A stretch of DNA of 33,213 nucleotides, taken from the NCBI GenBank assembly GCA_947476465.1, contig CANJQN010000051.1, positions 1 through 33,213 of the forward strand, read 5' to 3'. This DNA is from Comamonadaceae bacterium (GTDB taxonomy: Bacteria > Pseudomonadota > Gammaproteobacteria > Burkholderiales > Burkholderiaceae_C). Made by a program: the position numbers and the translations under genes. This document shows positions 1-6,242 of this stretch, one piece after another. Positions within the stretch are counted from its first letter, which is position 1. Every line of letters starts with the position of its first letter. The notes beneath the pieces are model-generated. The model had not been told where the DNA came from. It made no database searches and was given only the letters and a program-made list of their open reading frames with translations.

Positions 1-212
1 CCCGTGCTGACTCTGACCCACTGCCCGGTAAACAGCTTGTATCGGTACTGCCAGACCCTGCTGCGCTTGCGCTTGTAAAGCACCAGCTCCCCGTCGCGCA
101 GCGCGTAGATGCGTGGCGCAGCATCTGGCAGTGCTGCTGAGGTTTTGAACGACGCTCTCGGCGGTGGTGGGAGATTGCTGGGCGTGGGGTAGCAGAGCTG
201 CGTCTGCTTCAC
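1..212 (-). CDS. Tyrosine integrase of element A, N-terminal 70 residues only (runs off the window)
   Basis: A GTG start at 210-212 opens a frame that stays open to the left window edge. The visible protein is nearly identical to the first 70 residues of the complete integrase at 10475-11737. It keeps the proline-rich N-terminus and the basic segment around LYKRKRSRVWQYRYK, which belongs to the DNA-binding arm region. Differences are few (for example SYPAPTEPP versus CYPTPSNLP). No stop or frameshift is seen, so the gene may be intact. The catalytic domain is outside the window, so activity cannot be judged. Confidence 0.8.
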   Translation of the reverse strand, partial: MKQTQLCYPTPSNLPPPPRASFKTSAALPDAAPRIYALRDGELVLYKRKRSRVWQYRYKLFTGQWVRVST

Positions 213-365
213 CGCCCTAGCCCAGCCGCACGGTGCACGAAAACGCCCTCACCTTTGCACCAGTCTGCCGCAAGTGCCAAGCCGCGCAACAAGTGTGCAG
301 CCAGTGTGCAGCGGTGTGCACACGAAAAAAAACGCACCACCGATGGTTCAGTGATGCGTGTGTGC

Positions 366-409
366 TGGAGGCGCGGCCCGGAGTCGAACCGGGCTAGACG
401 GATTTGCAA
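366..409 (-). repeat. Displaced 3' half of tRNA-Cys: attachment-site copy between elements A and B
   Basis: Read on the minus strand this is the anticodon loop, variable region, T arm, acceptor 3' strand and CCA of tRNA-Cys. It matches 11891-11934 but differs at four bases, and the T stem here is fully paired (CCCGG/CCGGG). Identity with the intact tRNA end stops at base 409, inside the anticodon loop. That places the strand-exchange core at about 399-409, as is usual for tyrosine integrases that use anticodon-loop sites. The sequence continuing to 443 does not rebuild a proper acceptor stem, so this is not a working tRNA. Confidence 0.75.
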
Positions 410-569
410 ACACGGCACACTCACGCTAGGCCACCGTGCAACAACACTTTGCGCCAGCCTCCACGCTGGGCGTGCACAAACTGCGGCTCGCTGCCCTAGC
501 CTGTCAGCGCAGAGTGTGCTGTGCGTGTCTAGTGGCTCGAGCGTGGAAGAAGTGAAGCGCAGCATGGAA
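410..569. other. Far end of element B, no gene
   Basis: The gene-free stretch 213-569 holds the upstream region of integrase A, the tRNA-Cys half, and from 410 the outer end of element B. Just after the core there is a short inverted repeat (CACGG at 411-415 paired with CCGTG). AGTGTGC-like words near 511-530 resemble the words upstream of the integrase and could be arm-type binding sites. I see no credible coding sequence; the frames open here are shadows. Confidence 0.45.
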
Positions 570-1013
570 TCAGCCCTTGCCGAATGCACTGCGAAGCTTG
601 TTGGAAGCAGTCTCCATGGCAGCATCTAACTCGCCATCCAGCACAGCGGTCTTAAGCACCTCGAGCACGGGCACCAGTTCTTTTTCAGCGCCCACTTCCA
701 CAGCCCACTTGCCTTTGGCCAGTTCCAGCAGCTTGGTTCCGTAGCGAACTGACACGGCAACCTTGCCGTTTTCGCCCACGAACCACCAGGGTTTCACACG
801 CTTGTTGGTTTCCACCTGCCGACGGATACCTGTTTCCGTGTCTCGCACTGAGCGCAGTCGTGTGGGTGCGAAAGTCGTTCCCGCTTGCTGTGCTCGTGCC
901 AGTTCAATTTGTTCCCATAGCCGTTTTGCCAGCTTGTTGCGGCGCAGTTGCACTGCAGGAACATGAGTGGGCTTGACGGCGCCGCTGAGCTTAAGACTTG
1001 CGAGAGTAGCCAT
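570..1013 (-). CDS. DUF6641-like small protein of mobile elements
   Basis: The product has 147 residues, is basic in its first half and has no signal or membrane segment. Its opening (MATLASLKL), the RRNKL segment and the block around KRVKPWWFVGENGKVAVSVR resemble, from memory, the family now called DUF6641, found in integrated elements and some phages. I could not run a search to confirm this. The start is supported by AAAGGA about seven bases upstream. It is followed on the same strand by nothing before the element end. The gene at 1125-1613 lies upstream in the same direction, 111 bp away, so the two may be co-transcribed. The function is unknown. Confidence 0.7.
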   Translation of the reverse strand: MATLASLKLSGAVKPTHVPAVQLRRNKLAKRLWEQIELARAQQAGTTFAPTRLRSVRDTETGIRRQVETNKRVKPWWFVGENGKVAVSVRYGTKLLELAKGKWAVEVGAEKELVPVLEVLKTAVLDGELDAAMETASNKLRSAFGKG

Positions 1014-1124
1014 GTGCTTTTCCTTTCAGATGTTGTTAAAGCACAGGCAAGTATGTTGTCGGCCGCATTGAATGGGCAATCGATGCCCGTCCGTTTTGGA
1101 CGGTCACTCATGGGGTGACGTTTT

Positions 1125-1613
1125 TCACGACACCTTGCAGGCTCGTTCCCAGTCACGTGCTGGTACCAGGGCCAAGATGCTGTTCACCCCGTACTGGTGC
1201 TGCAACAACTTTCGGGCCTGCAATATGCCATCGGCCCAGACCTGTGTGCGTAGGTTGATGGCACTGCCCGAGACCTTGACCCTGACCACGGCGATGTAGG
1301 CATGTAACGGGTCTGGGCGTTCCAGCAGGAGCTGCGCTGGGTCCTGCCGCGTCTCCTGAACTACCCCAATTCCCCTCTGTGCCAGCTTGGCAGCAGAACG
1401 GCGGGCCTTCTCGTACTGCTGATCTGCTTGCCTTTGAACTTGGGCGTATCTGGCAAAGCCCATCGCCAAATCGTCTGTGGTGGGTCTTGGATTAGCTTGG
1501 TCCTTGGCAATGGCCACAGCGATGCCCTTGCGAAGCCTGCTTCGCTTGACTTGATTTGACTGAACAACGTAGGGCTGCTGCGGTTGGGTTGGTCTGATAT
1601 CGGTGTACTTCAT
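1125..1613 (-). CDS. Hypothetical protein, 162 aa
   Basis: I do not recognise this protein. It is soluble, with a basic N-terminal third (KRSRLRKG near residues 23-30), a helical, Gln/Ala-rich middle and a C-terminal part of alternating beta and alpha character (about residues 104-155, containing YIAVVRVKV and ADGILQARKLLQHQYG). That last pattern recalls small domains of phage and island proteins that pair a strand with a long helix, but this is only an impression. Upstream, in the direction of transcription, TTTGGTG occurs twice 13 bp apart (complement of 1626-1631 and 1639-1644), a possible operator. There is no strong ribosome binding site. It shares strand and direction with 570-1013. Confidence 0.6.
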   Translation of the reverse strand: MKYTDIRPTQPQQPYVVQSNQVKRSRLRKGIAVAIAKDQANPRPTTDDLAMGFARYAQVQRQADQQYEKARRSAAKLAQRGIGVVQETRQDPAQLLLERPDPLHAYIAVVRVKVSGSAINLRTQVWADGILQARKLLQHQYGVNSILALVPARDWERACKVS

Positions 1614-1706
1614 GCATATATTTACACCAAATCAATTTCACCAAAATGCCTAATTTCAGGATGATTTTTCGTTTGATTTCTTTGTCACGGCATAAATATT
1701 TTTGTG

Positions 1707-1927
1707 AGTTGCGATGAGTTGCTATGAAGTCTCGATATAAAAAAGTTGCTTGTCGTAAGTTGCTCGTAGCAAGTAACTGGTTACTTGTTGCTCATTGGGA
1801 ACAAATGAGTAACTCTGACTTGCAACACGCGACCGAGCGACACGCGACGTTTTTGGCTTCTGCGACTTGGCGCAACACCTGCGACAAGACCGCCACCAAG
1901 CAACGCATCAGCAACTCCACCAGCAAC
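1707..1927. repeat. Iteron-like cluster of GTTGC / GC(A/G)AC words around a palindrome; gene-free region 1614-1946
   Basis: AGTTGC occurs at 1707, 1717, 1744 and 1758, and GTTGC at 1787. On the other side GCAAC occurs at 1822, 1872, 1900, 1911 and 1923, and GCGAC at 1829, 1837, 1844, 1862 and 1881. Between them lies an 8-bp palindrome (CAAGTAAC 1770-1777, GTTACTTG 1780-1787), followed by a hairpin with stem CTCATT/AATGAG (1791-1796, 1804-1809). The flank 1614-1706 is AT-rich. Such an arrangement could be a replication origin, a partition or repressor-binding region, or the control region of the genes on each side. A short open frame here (1724-1996) overlaps the next gene and does not look coding. 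Confidence 0.5.
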
Positions 1928-1946
1928 AAATATCAAAGGAGAAATT

Positions 1947-2411
1947 ATGCTGAACCAATCATCCATTCAAATGCCCATCGCCGTGCGCCTGTATGACAAC
2001 CAGACCTACGGGACCACTTACGGCAAGGGCCTATACCGAAAAGCCATATTCAATGGCACCATCGACAACCAAGACCGCTCTATCACTTACCTTGTCGATT
2101 TCTACAACTACCAAGACTGGGTCAATCAAGCCAAGAATGACCAACAAATGCATATCGTGGCAAACATCAAGCCAACTGCGGACACCTTGTATAGCTGGGT
2201 CAAGCACTACGATAGGGCGTCAAATACCAAGCATGCCGTGAATGGACTATCGGTGCTTGATATGGACACATATGAAATTGCAGTTTGTATCAATGATCAC
2301 CCGAACGGCATCACTGATGAATGGCTCTTGCAAGCCAAGCCCTGCAAAACCCGGTCCGGGGCAAAGGGACCGCAACTTCTAGCGACCAACGCTGACTTGG
2401 GAAGTTGGTAA
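1947..2411 (+). CDS. Hypothetical protein, 154 aa
   Basis: I do not recognise this protein. The ATG is preceded by AAAGGAG at a proper distance, after the repeat cluster. The product is soluble, rich in Tyr, Asn and Asp, and its first two thirds alternate short strands and turns (for example MPIAVRLYDN, SITYLVDFYNYQDW, MHIVANIKP), suggesting a small alpha/beta fold. No catalytic motif, signal peptide or membrane segment is evident. It is transcribed away from the DUF6641-like pair, and the repeat cluster lies between the two divergent units, so it may be controlled from there. It is followed by 365 bp without a gene. Confidence 0.6.
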   Translation: MLNQSSIQMPIAVRLYDNQTYGTTYGKGLYRKAIFNGTIDNQDRSITYLVDFYNYQDWVNQAKNDQQMHIVANIKPTADTLYSWVKHYDRASNTKHAVNGLSVLDMDTYEIAVCINDHPNGITDEWLLQAKPCKTRSGAKGPQLLATNADLGSW

Positions 2412-2776
2412 GGCCGGCCGCTGTGCTGTCAGCGCTGGGTGTACTGCTGGCGTCCCACCGAATCTCAGCCCCAAATCAGCCCTGCAAGCTGCAAGCACAC
2501 CAGCCCTGCTGCATGGGTAGTGACTCCACCTAAAAGCAGCAGCCGCGATGTCTTAGACACATTCCGCAGATTCGTCGTAGAAATGCCACGAAGACCAGCG
2601 TAGCCCGACTAAATACATGCACCAAAGGAAATCGCACTTTCCTTTGGTTGCACTATAAGTCGTTGAATTTGAAGAAGAAAAAATAACTCAAACATTTCCA
2701 CGGGCTCGGTTGCTCATTTTCCGTAAAGAAAACATGCTACTGCACGTTTATTTATTTGATTGAAGGAGCAATATAA
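2412..2776. other. Gene-free 365 bp with an 11-bp perfect hairpin (2621-2648)
   Basis: No coding sequence is credible here. The clearest structure is a perfect inverted repeat: ACCAAAGGAAA (2621-2631), six-base loop, TTTCCTTTGGT (2638-2648). It has no following T run, so it is not a classical terminator; a protein-binding site or transcript-stabilising stem are alternatives. After it the sequence becomes A-rich (2664-2700) and leads to the strong ribosome binding site AAGGAG (2763-2768) of the recombinase gene, so the promoter of that gene probably lies here. Confidence 0.5.
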
Positions 2777-3343
2777 ATGGCACAAGCAAAAACACTGACA
2801 CCCGCTGAAATCGATCAGGCTCTCGCCTACATCGATAAGAACCGCTACGCACGGCGCAACCGCGTCATGCTGCTCACAGGCCTTTGGTCTGGCATGCGGG
2901 TAGGCGAAATCGCCAGCCTCAAGGTCGGCGATGTCATCAACGCCAACGGGACCATCAAAGCAGAAGTACGGCTCACTGCCGAGCAGACCAAGGGCAAGCA
3001 CCCACGCACGGTCTTCCTGCCACAGAAGCTAAGGGAGGAACTGGCCGCGTATGTCCAGCTACGCAAGCCATTAAAGGCAGAGCATCCCTTATTCGTCACT
3101 GCGGGCGGCAAAGGGTTCACCGCCAATGTGCTTACGCAGAACTTCTTTTGGCTGTTCAATCGGGCGGGCATTGCTGGCGCCAGCAGCCACAGCATGAGAC
3201 GCACGTTCATCACCAACCTGGCCAGCAAAGGCATCGGCGTTCGCGTCTTGGCCAGCCTCGCTGGGCATCGCAGCATTGCTGTCACCCAGCGCTACATCGA
3301 CGTCAACGATGACATGAAACGCAATGCCGTCGAGTTGGTTTAG
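2777..3343 (+). CDS. Small tyrosine recombinase, catalytic domain only (188 aa)
   Basis: The protein carries the tyrosine-recombinase catalytic residues: Arg41 in SGMRVGE, a Lys in the beta hairpin (EQTKGKH, about residues 70-75), His138 and Arg141 in SSHSMRR, His164 in LAGHRS, and the nucleophile Tyr173 in QRYID. With 188 residues it lacks the N-terminal arm- and core-binding domains of a normal integrase, like the FimB/FimE inversion enzymes in size. AAGGAG lies 8 bp before the ATG. It is distinct in sequence from the element integrase at 10475-11737. It could invert or excise a segment inside the element, resolve multimers, or act as a co-recombinase. No matching inverted repeat pair was found by eye. 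Confidence 0.85.
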   Translation: MAQAKTLTPAEIDQALAYIDKNRYARRNRVMLLTGLWSGMRVGEIASLKVGDVINANGTIKAEVRLTAEQTKGKHPRTVFLPQKLREELAAYVQLRKPLKAEHPLFVTAGGKGFTANVLTQNFFWLFNRAGIAGASSHSMRRTFITNLASKGIGVRVLASLAGHRSIAVTQRYIDVNDDMKRNAVELV

Positions 3344-3371
3344 CCCCGATTGGTCTTCGACAAAGCTGAGT

Positions 3372-3391
3372 TGGTCGTGTTCACACGACCA
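3372..3391. terminator. Hairpin between convergent genes
   Basis: TGGTCGTG (3372-3379) pairs perfectly with CACGACCA (3384-3391) over a four-base loop. It sits in the 55-bp gap between the convergent genes ending at 3343 and 3399, so it probably ends transcription in one or both directions, although its T run is weak. The word TTGGTCGTGTT recurs at 6799-6809, and a close relative forms the terminator at 6161. Confidence 0.6.
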
Positions 3392-3398
3392 TCACTAA

Positions 3399-4370
3399 TT
3401 ATTCGTAATGGATTCTCTGAGCCTCCAGCAGTTTCCCCGCGCTCAGGCTGGAGGTAAGGTTCAAAGACCACCACTGCGATTCAAGTTCAGCATGGGCTTC
3501 CAGTTGTTCCCCAGTAAAGCGAGCCCGCTGCTGCGGACTCACAGACTTAAAGCTGGGAAATACGCCCTGCTCTACGTTGGCGATTAACAGCTCGCTGCGC
3601 CTGAGCAGTCGACTCACGCTGGCCCGCATTCTGTTCTGGCGTTTGGTAATTTCCTGCGGGTCCCCGCGCGAGGACTCATTGCTGGGGCTGACTCGAAGCA
3701 ATTTGCCAATCCGGAAAAGATCAGCCCGTTGCTCAAATCCTTTGCCCTGACCGATGTGCTTCAGCGCTCGTGGCTTGCCAATCAGTTCACGATGCAGGCA
3801 GTGAACTTCGTAGACCTGCCGCAGCGTATGCACCCTGAACTGCACAGGGTTCAACTTGAAGGCTGACGTACTCAGCTCCAGCCTGTTGTTGACCCGCAGT
3901 TCGTCATAGGCATCCAGGATGCGTCCCAACTGGCGCTGAATGGTGCGCCTTGACAACTTGAGCGGAATGTCCACCCAGATGTGGTCCTCGCCCATCTGTA
4001 GGCTGGTGCGTTCAGTGGGGCGCCTTGCCACTTCCGTGACCTTGGGGAACTGCTCTCGTTCCCTGAACACCCAGCTACCGCGGTCAAGCCACCACTCATC
4101 GAAGGTGCAGTTGTAGACATCGCCAAAGGCTCGATACACCCTGGCCATTTCCCTGTCCTGGGTGGCAACTCTGGGGCGCTGGGATGTCTGGCACACCAGC
4201 CAGTAATCCTTGCTCAGCCGCAAGAACTCCCACCACCAGCGATGCACGCCCTCGCGCACAGCCTCCAGCGAATCTTCCGCACTGCGAAAGCGTAGTCGGG
4301 GAGCCCCCCGCTGCCTTGCTACCCCCTTGAGAAGGTGCTCTGGGATTTGATCTTGTGTTGACTCATCCAT
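3399..4370 (-). CDS. Hypothetical protein, 323 aa, tryptophan-rich
   Basis: I do not recognise this protein. It is soluble and basic, with ten tryptophans that include clustered pairs and triplets (HRWWWEFLRL near residue 44, DEWWLDRGSW near 92, SQWWSLNL near 300). The middle (about residues 130-200) contains a helix-rich, Arg-rich segment (KLSRRTIQRQLGRILDAYDEL) that could contact nucleic acid. The ATG at 4368-4370 has no clear ribosome binding site and lies in AT-rich DNA divergent from the gene at 4510, so the shared 139-bp gap should hold both promoters. It is convergent with the small recombinase gene. Its length and full open frame suggest a real, functional gene. Confidence 0.65.
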   Translation of the reverse strand: MDESTQDQIPEHLLKGVARQRGAPRLRFRSAEDSLEAVREGVHRWWWEFLRLSKDYWLVCQTSQRPRVATQDREMARVYRAFGDVYNCTFDEWWLDRGSWVFREREQFPKVTEVARRPTERTSLQMGEDHIWVDIPLKLSRRTIQRQLGRILDAYDELRVNNRLELSTSAFKLNPVQFRVHTLRQVYEVHCLHRELIGKPRALKHIGQGKGFEQRADLFRIGKLLRVSPSNESSRGDPQEITKRQNRMRASVSRLLRRSELLIANVEQGVFPSFKSVSPQQRARFTGEQLEAHAELESQWWSLNLTSSLSAGKLLEAQRIHYE

Positions 4371-4431
4371 TTATTAACTATTGATATGCTTATAGGCCAT
4401 TTTGATGGTTAATCCTGGATCATACATAAAT

Positions 4432-4485
4432 CGCAGCAACAAACACATCGAAGTTGCTGTGTGGCCGCAGCGGTGCGGTCTTTTT
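4432..4485 (+). promoter_or_regulatory. Tandem hairpins ending in an intrinsic terminator in the leader of the 4510 gene
   Basis: The first stem is CGCAGCAAC (4432-4440) with GTTGCTGTG (4453-4461), one G-U pair. The second stem is GGCCGCA (4463-4469) with TGCGGTC (4474-4480), a four-base loop, directly followed by five T (4481-4485). The second is a textbook intrinsic terminator, yet it sits 25 bp before the start codon of the gene it precedes. Either it is an attenuator of the 4510-6158 operon, or it ends a short RNA made from this leader. The first stem uses the same GCAAC/GTTGC words as the repeat cluster at 1707-1927. Confidence 0.55.
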
Positions 4486-4509
4486 AACCAGCATTTAAGG
4501 AGAAACCAA

Positions 4510-5403
4510 ATGCAAAACACCCTCGTCATCTCGTCCGCTCAGGACATCGTCAACTCAGCTGCCCAGCAGAAGACCGTCAACAGCCAACCTTCTGCTGAGA
4601 ACCTTGGATCCGCTGGCGCCTTGGCAGCCAACAAGGCCTTTGCTGGCATGCGCAAGGCAATCGACCAGCTGGCAGTTGAACGCGAGGTCTGGGAAAACAC
4701 CAAAGTTCTTGCAGCAAACGACCATCTGTATTTGCTGCTGCAGAAGTGCTACCGCCTCTACAAGTGCATGGAGGGGGCTAGCGAGGAGGCCAAGGCGCTG
4801 CGCTTGGCGCTGAAGGATTATTTCGCCTCCAAGGGCTATCAGTACCGCCCCAGCTCTCACACGATGAACAAGATTGTTCGTTGCGTGTTCTCTGGACACG
4901 ATGAGAAGGTCGGCAAGCACCGCGTGAGCAGCTACGCCATTGCCCTGCGCTCTGCCCTTGGCAAGGCGATCAGCGTGGAGGGCCTCCCGAAGTTCCTGAG
5001 CGAAGCGGGTGGCGTGGAGGCTCTGCGTGCCGCGGCGGCTGGTCGCGCCAGCAACGCGACTACGCCCCAGCAGAAAGCGCTCTTGGGAGCACAGTCGGTG
5101 AAGGTGGAGGTGCTGGGCACCTTCAAACATGCCGTGACGGCTGAAAACTTCGACATCGGCAAGGCCGATCAGCACGTGGTCCTGCTGGGTACTTGGCAGC
5201 ACGACGGATCGATCACCCTGCGTACGGTGGTTGAAGGCAAGGGAGCTGTCGCTGCTGCGCTGGCCTGCTACCACAGCAAGTTGAAGACTGAAGAGAAAAA
5301 GCAGATCGCCGCCAAGGAGCAGGCGCTGATTCAGGCGGCTACTGAAGACGCAGTCAAGACTGCCGCCAATGAAGCCCATCTGACGCAAATCATGAACGGC
5401 TGA
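4510..5403 (+). CDS. Hypothetical protein, 297 aa, partner gene of the AAA+ ATPase
   Basis: I do not recognise this protein. The ATG at 4510 is chosen because AAGGAG lies just upstream; the frame is open further left but without a ribosome binding site and across the terminator hairpin. It is soluble. After a flexible Ser/Gln/Ala-rich N-terminus (about 1-40) comes a helical region with a possible DNA-binding character (SSHTMNKIVRCVF and HRVSSYAIALRSALGK, residues about 115-160), then a segment ending in GGVEALR, a beta-rich part and an Ala/Lys/Glu-rich helical tail (from about 255). It lies 62 bp before the clamp-loader-like ATPase in the same direction, so the two very probably act together. 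Confidence 0.7.
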   Translation: MQNTLVISSAQDIVNSAAQQKTVNSQPSAENLGSAGALAANKAFAGMRKAIDQLAVEREVWENTKVLAANDHLYLLLQKCYRLYKCMEGASEEAKALRLALKDYFASKGYQYRPSSHTMNKIVRCVFSGHDEKVGKHRVSSYAIALRSALGKAISVEGLPKFLSEAGGVEALRAAAAGRASNATTPQQKALLGAQSVKVEVLGTFKHAVTAENFDIGKADQHVVLLGTWQHDGSITLRTVVEGKGAVAAALACYHSKLKTEEKKQIAAKEQALIQAATEDAVKTAANEAHLTQIMNG

Positions 5404-5413
5404 TCACCCCACA

Positions 5414-5439
5414 GACGGGCAGCACATGCGCTGCCTGTC
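5414..5439 (+). promoter_or_regulatory. Intercistronic hairpin
   Basis: GACGGGCAGC (5414-5423) pairs with GCTGCCTGTC (5430-5439) with one G-U pair and a six-base loop, in the gap between the 4510 and 5466 genes. No T run follows, so it should not end transcription. It may stabilise the upstream message or set the expression ratio of the two proteins. Confidence 0.4.
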
Positions 5440-5465
5440 ACACCCTTTCAAACTGAGGAGTTGAT

Positions 5466-6158
5466 ATGAAAGTTTTTGAAGATTTTGCAGAAAAGTACTC
5501 GCCCAAGACCATCGACGACATCGTCTACCCCGATGAAGCCACGAAGACCCGCATTGCGGATTTGGTCTCTGGCAGCAAACCTTTCCCTATTGCAGAGGGC
5601 AAGAACGGCATCTTGCTCTACGGCATCCCTGGCACTGGTAAGAGCGCACTGGCTAAGCTGCTGCCTGACGCAATTGAAGCCTACCGCAATGGAAACCCCG
5701 TTGGCATCGACGGCATGTACGTCCGCGTTCAACCTGGCAACAATGGCATGAATATGCTGACGAAAATTAGCCAACATGCTGTGCTGATCCCTTACCAAGC
5801 CAGCATGCACTACTATGTTCTGGACGAGGTTAACAACCTGAATGCCCAAGCAATGGACATGCTCAAGTCTGTGATGAACATTCCTGGAAATGTCTTTATT
5901 CTGACCACCAATCATTTTCAGGAAATCGAGAAAGGCGTGGTCAGCCGCTGCCACTGCTTCCCGTTCAATGCAGCTCCTGCAGCAAACTGGCTACCAGTGT
6001 CACAACGCATCCTGCTTGATGCGGGGATCTATGGCGTCAGCGAAGCAGCACTGCTCAACGTGATCGCCACTGGTAAGGGCGATGCACGGAACACGCTGGA
6101 TGCAATTCAAGACCTTGCGCTGCAGGTCCACCGTCAAAGCGGGAAAAGCACTATCTAG
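5466..6158 (+). CDS. Clamp-loader-like AAA+ ATPase (RFC/gp44/DnaX type), 230 aa, without collar domain
   Basis: All the marks of a clamp-loader ATPase are present in order: an RFC-type N-terminal box (EKYSPKTIDDIVYPDE, residues 9-24), Walker A GIPGTGKS (53-60), Walker B with DE (YYVLDE, 116-121), sensor 1 TTN (147-149), the clamp-loader SRC motif with the trans-acting arginine (160-162), and sensor 2 GDAR (205-208). The protein ends about 20 residues after sensor 2, so the C-terminal collar domain that holds clamp-loader subunits together is missing. TGAGGAG precedes the start. It is the second gene after 4510-5403 and is followed by a strong terminator. No clamp or polymerase gene is in the element. 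It may load a host clamp, or use the fold for an unrelated remodelling job. Confidence 0.85.
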   Translation: MKVFEDFAEKYSPKTIDDIVYPDEATKTRIADLVSGSKPFPIAEGKNGILLYGIPGTGKSALAKLLPDAIEAYRNGNPVGIDGMYVRVQPGNNGMNMLTKISQHAVLIPYQASMHYYVLDEVNNLNAQAMDMLKSVMNIPGNVFILTTNHFQEIEKGVVSRCHCFPFNAAPAANWLPVSQRILLDAGIYGVSEAALLNVIATGKGDARNTLDAIQDLALQVHRQSGKSTI

Positions 6159-6160
6159 CT

Positions 6161-6186
6161 AGTCGTGTTTGACACGACTTTCTTTT
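6161..6186 (+). terminator. Intrinsic terminator of the AAA+ operon
   Basis: AGTCGTGT (6161-6168) pairs perfectly with ACACGACT (6172-6179) over a three-base loop and is followed by TTCTTTT. It starts two bases after the stop codon of the ATPase gene. Confidence 0.85.
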
Positions 6187-6212
6187 AACGGCCCGCCCTC
6201 GTGCGGGCTGTT
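6187..6212 (+). terminator. Second hairpin after the AAA+ operon
   Basis: A ten-base stem (6187-6196 with 6203-6212, core GCCCGC/GCGGGC, one G-U pair) follows the first terminator immediately. It lacks a strong T run on the plus strand but would back up termination, or protect the next message's 5' side. Confidence 0.5.
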
Positions 6213-6242
6213 ACCTAATATAAATCACTTTTGGAATTTTTT

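Larger units (their letters stand above)
1..409. mobile_element. Integrase-proximal end of a further integrative element (element A), cut by the window edge
   Basis: These 409 bases match 11526-11934 without net insertion or deletion; by my count there are about 17 mismatches over the first 365. They contain the start of an integrase gene, its upstream region and the 3' half of tRNA-Cys, in the same order as at the right end of element B. The simplest reading is that element A entered the tRNA-Cys first, and element B later entered the rebuilt site, pushing A away from the tRNA. The rest of A lies left of the window, so its size and cargo are unknown. Confidence 0.75.

Noticed and set aside
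366..443. A second complete tRNA gene at the left attachment site
   Set aside because: The 3' half is tRNA-Cys, but the sequence beyond the anticodon loop does not pair as an acceptor stem or anticodon stem, so it is an att remnant.
1707..1927. CRISPR array
   Set aside because: The repeated words are only 5-6 bases, irregularly spaced and in both orientations, and no cas genes are present.
1724..1996. 90-codon frame across the repeat cluster
   Set aside because: No ribosome binding site, overlap with the well-supported gene at 1947, and codons that only mirror the repeat words.
4402..4509. 36-codon N-terminal extension of the 297-aa gene
   Set aside because: It would require translation through the terminator hairpin and has no ribosome binding site, whereas AAGGAG fits the start at 4510.
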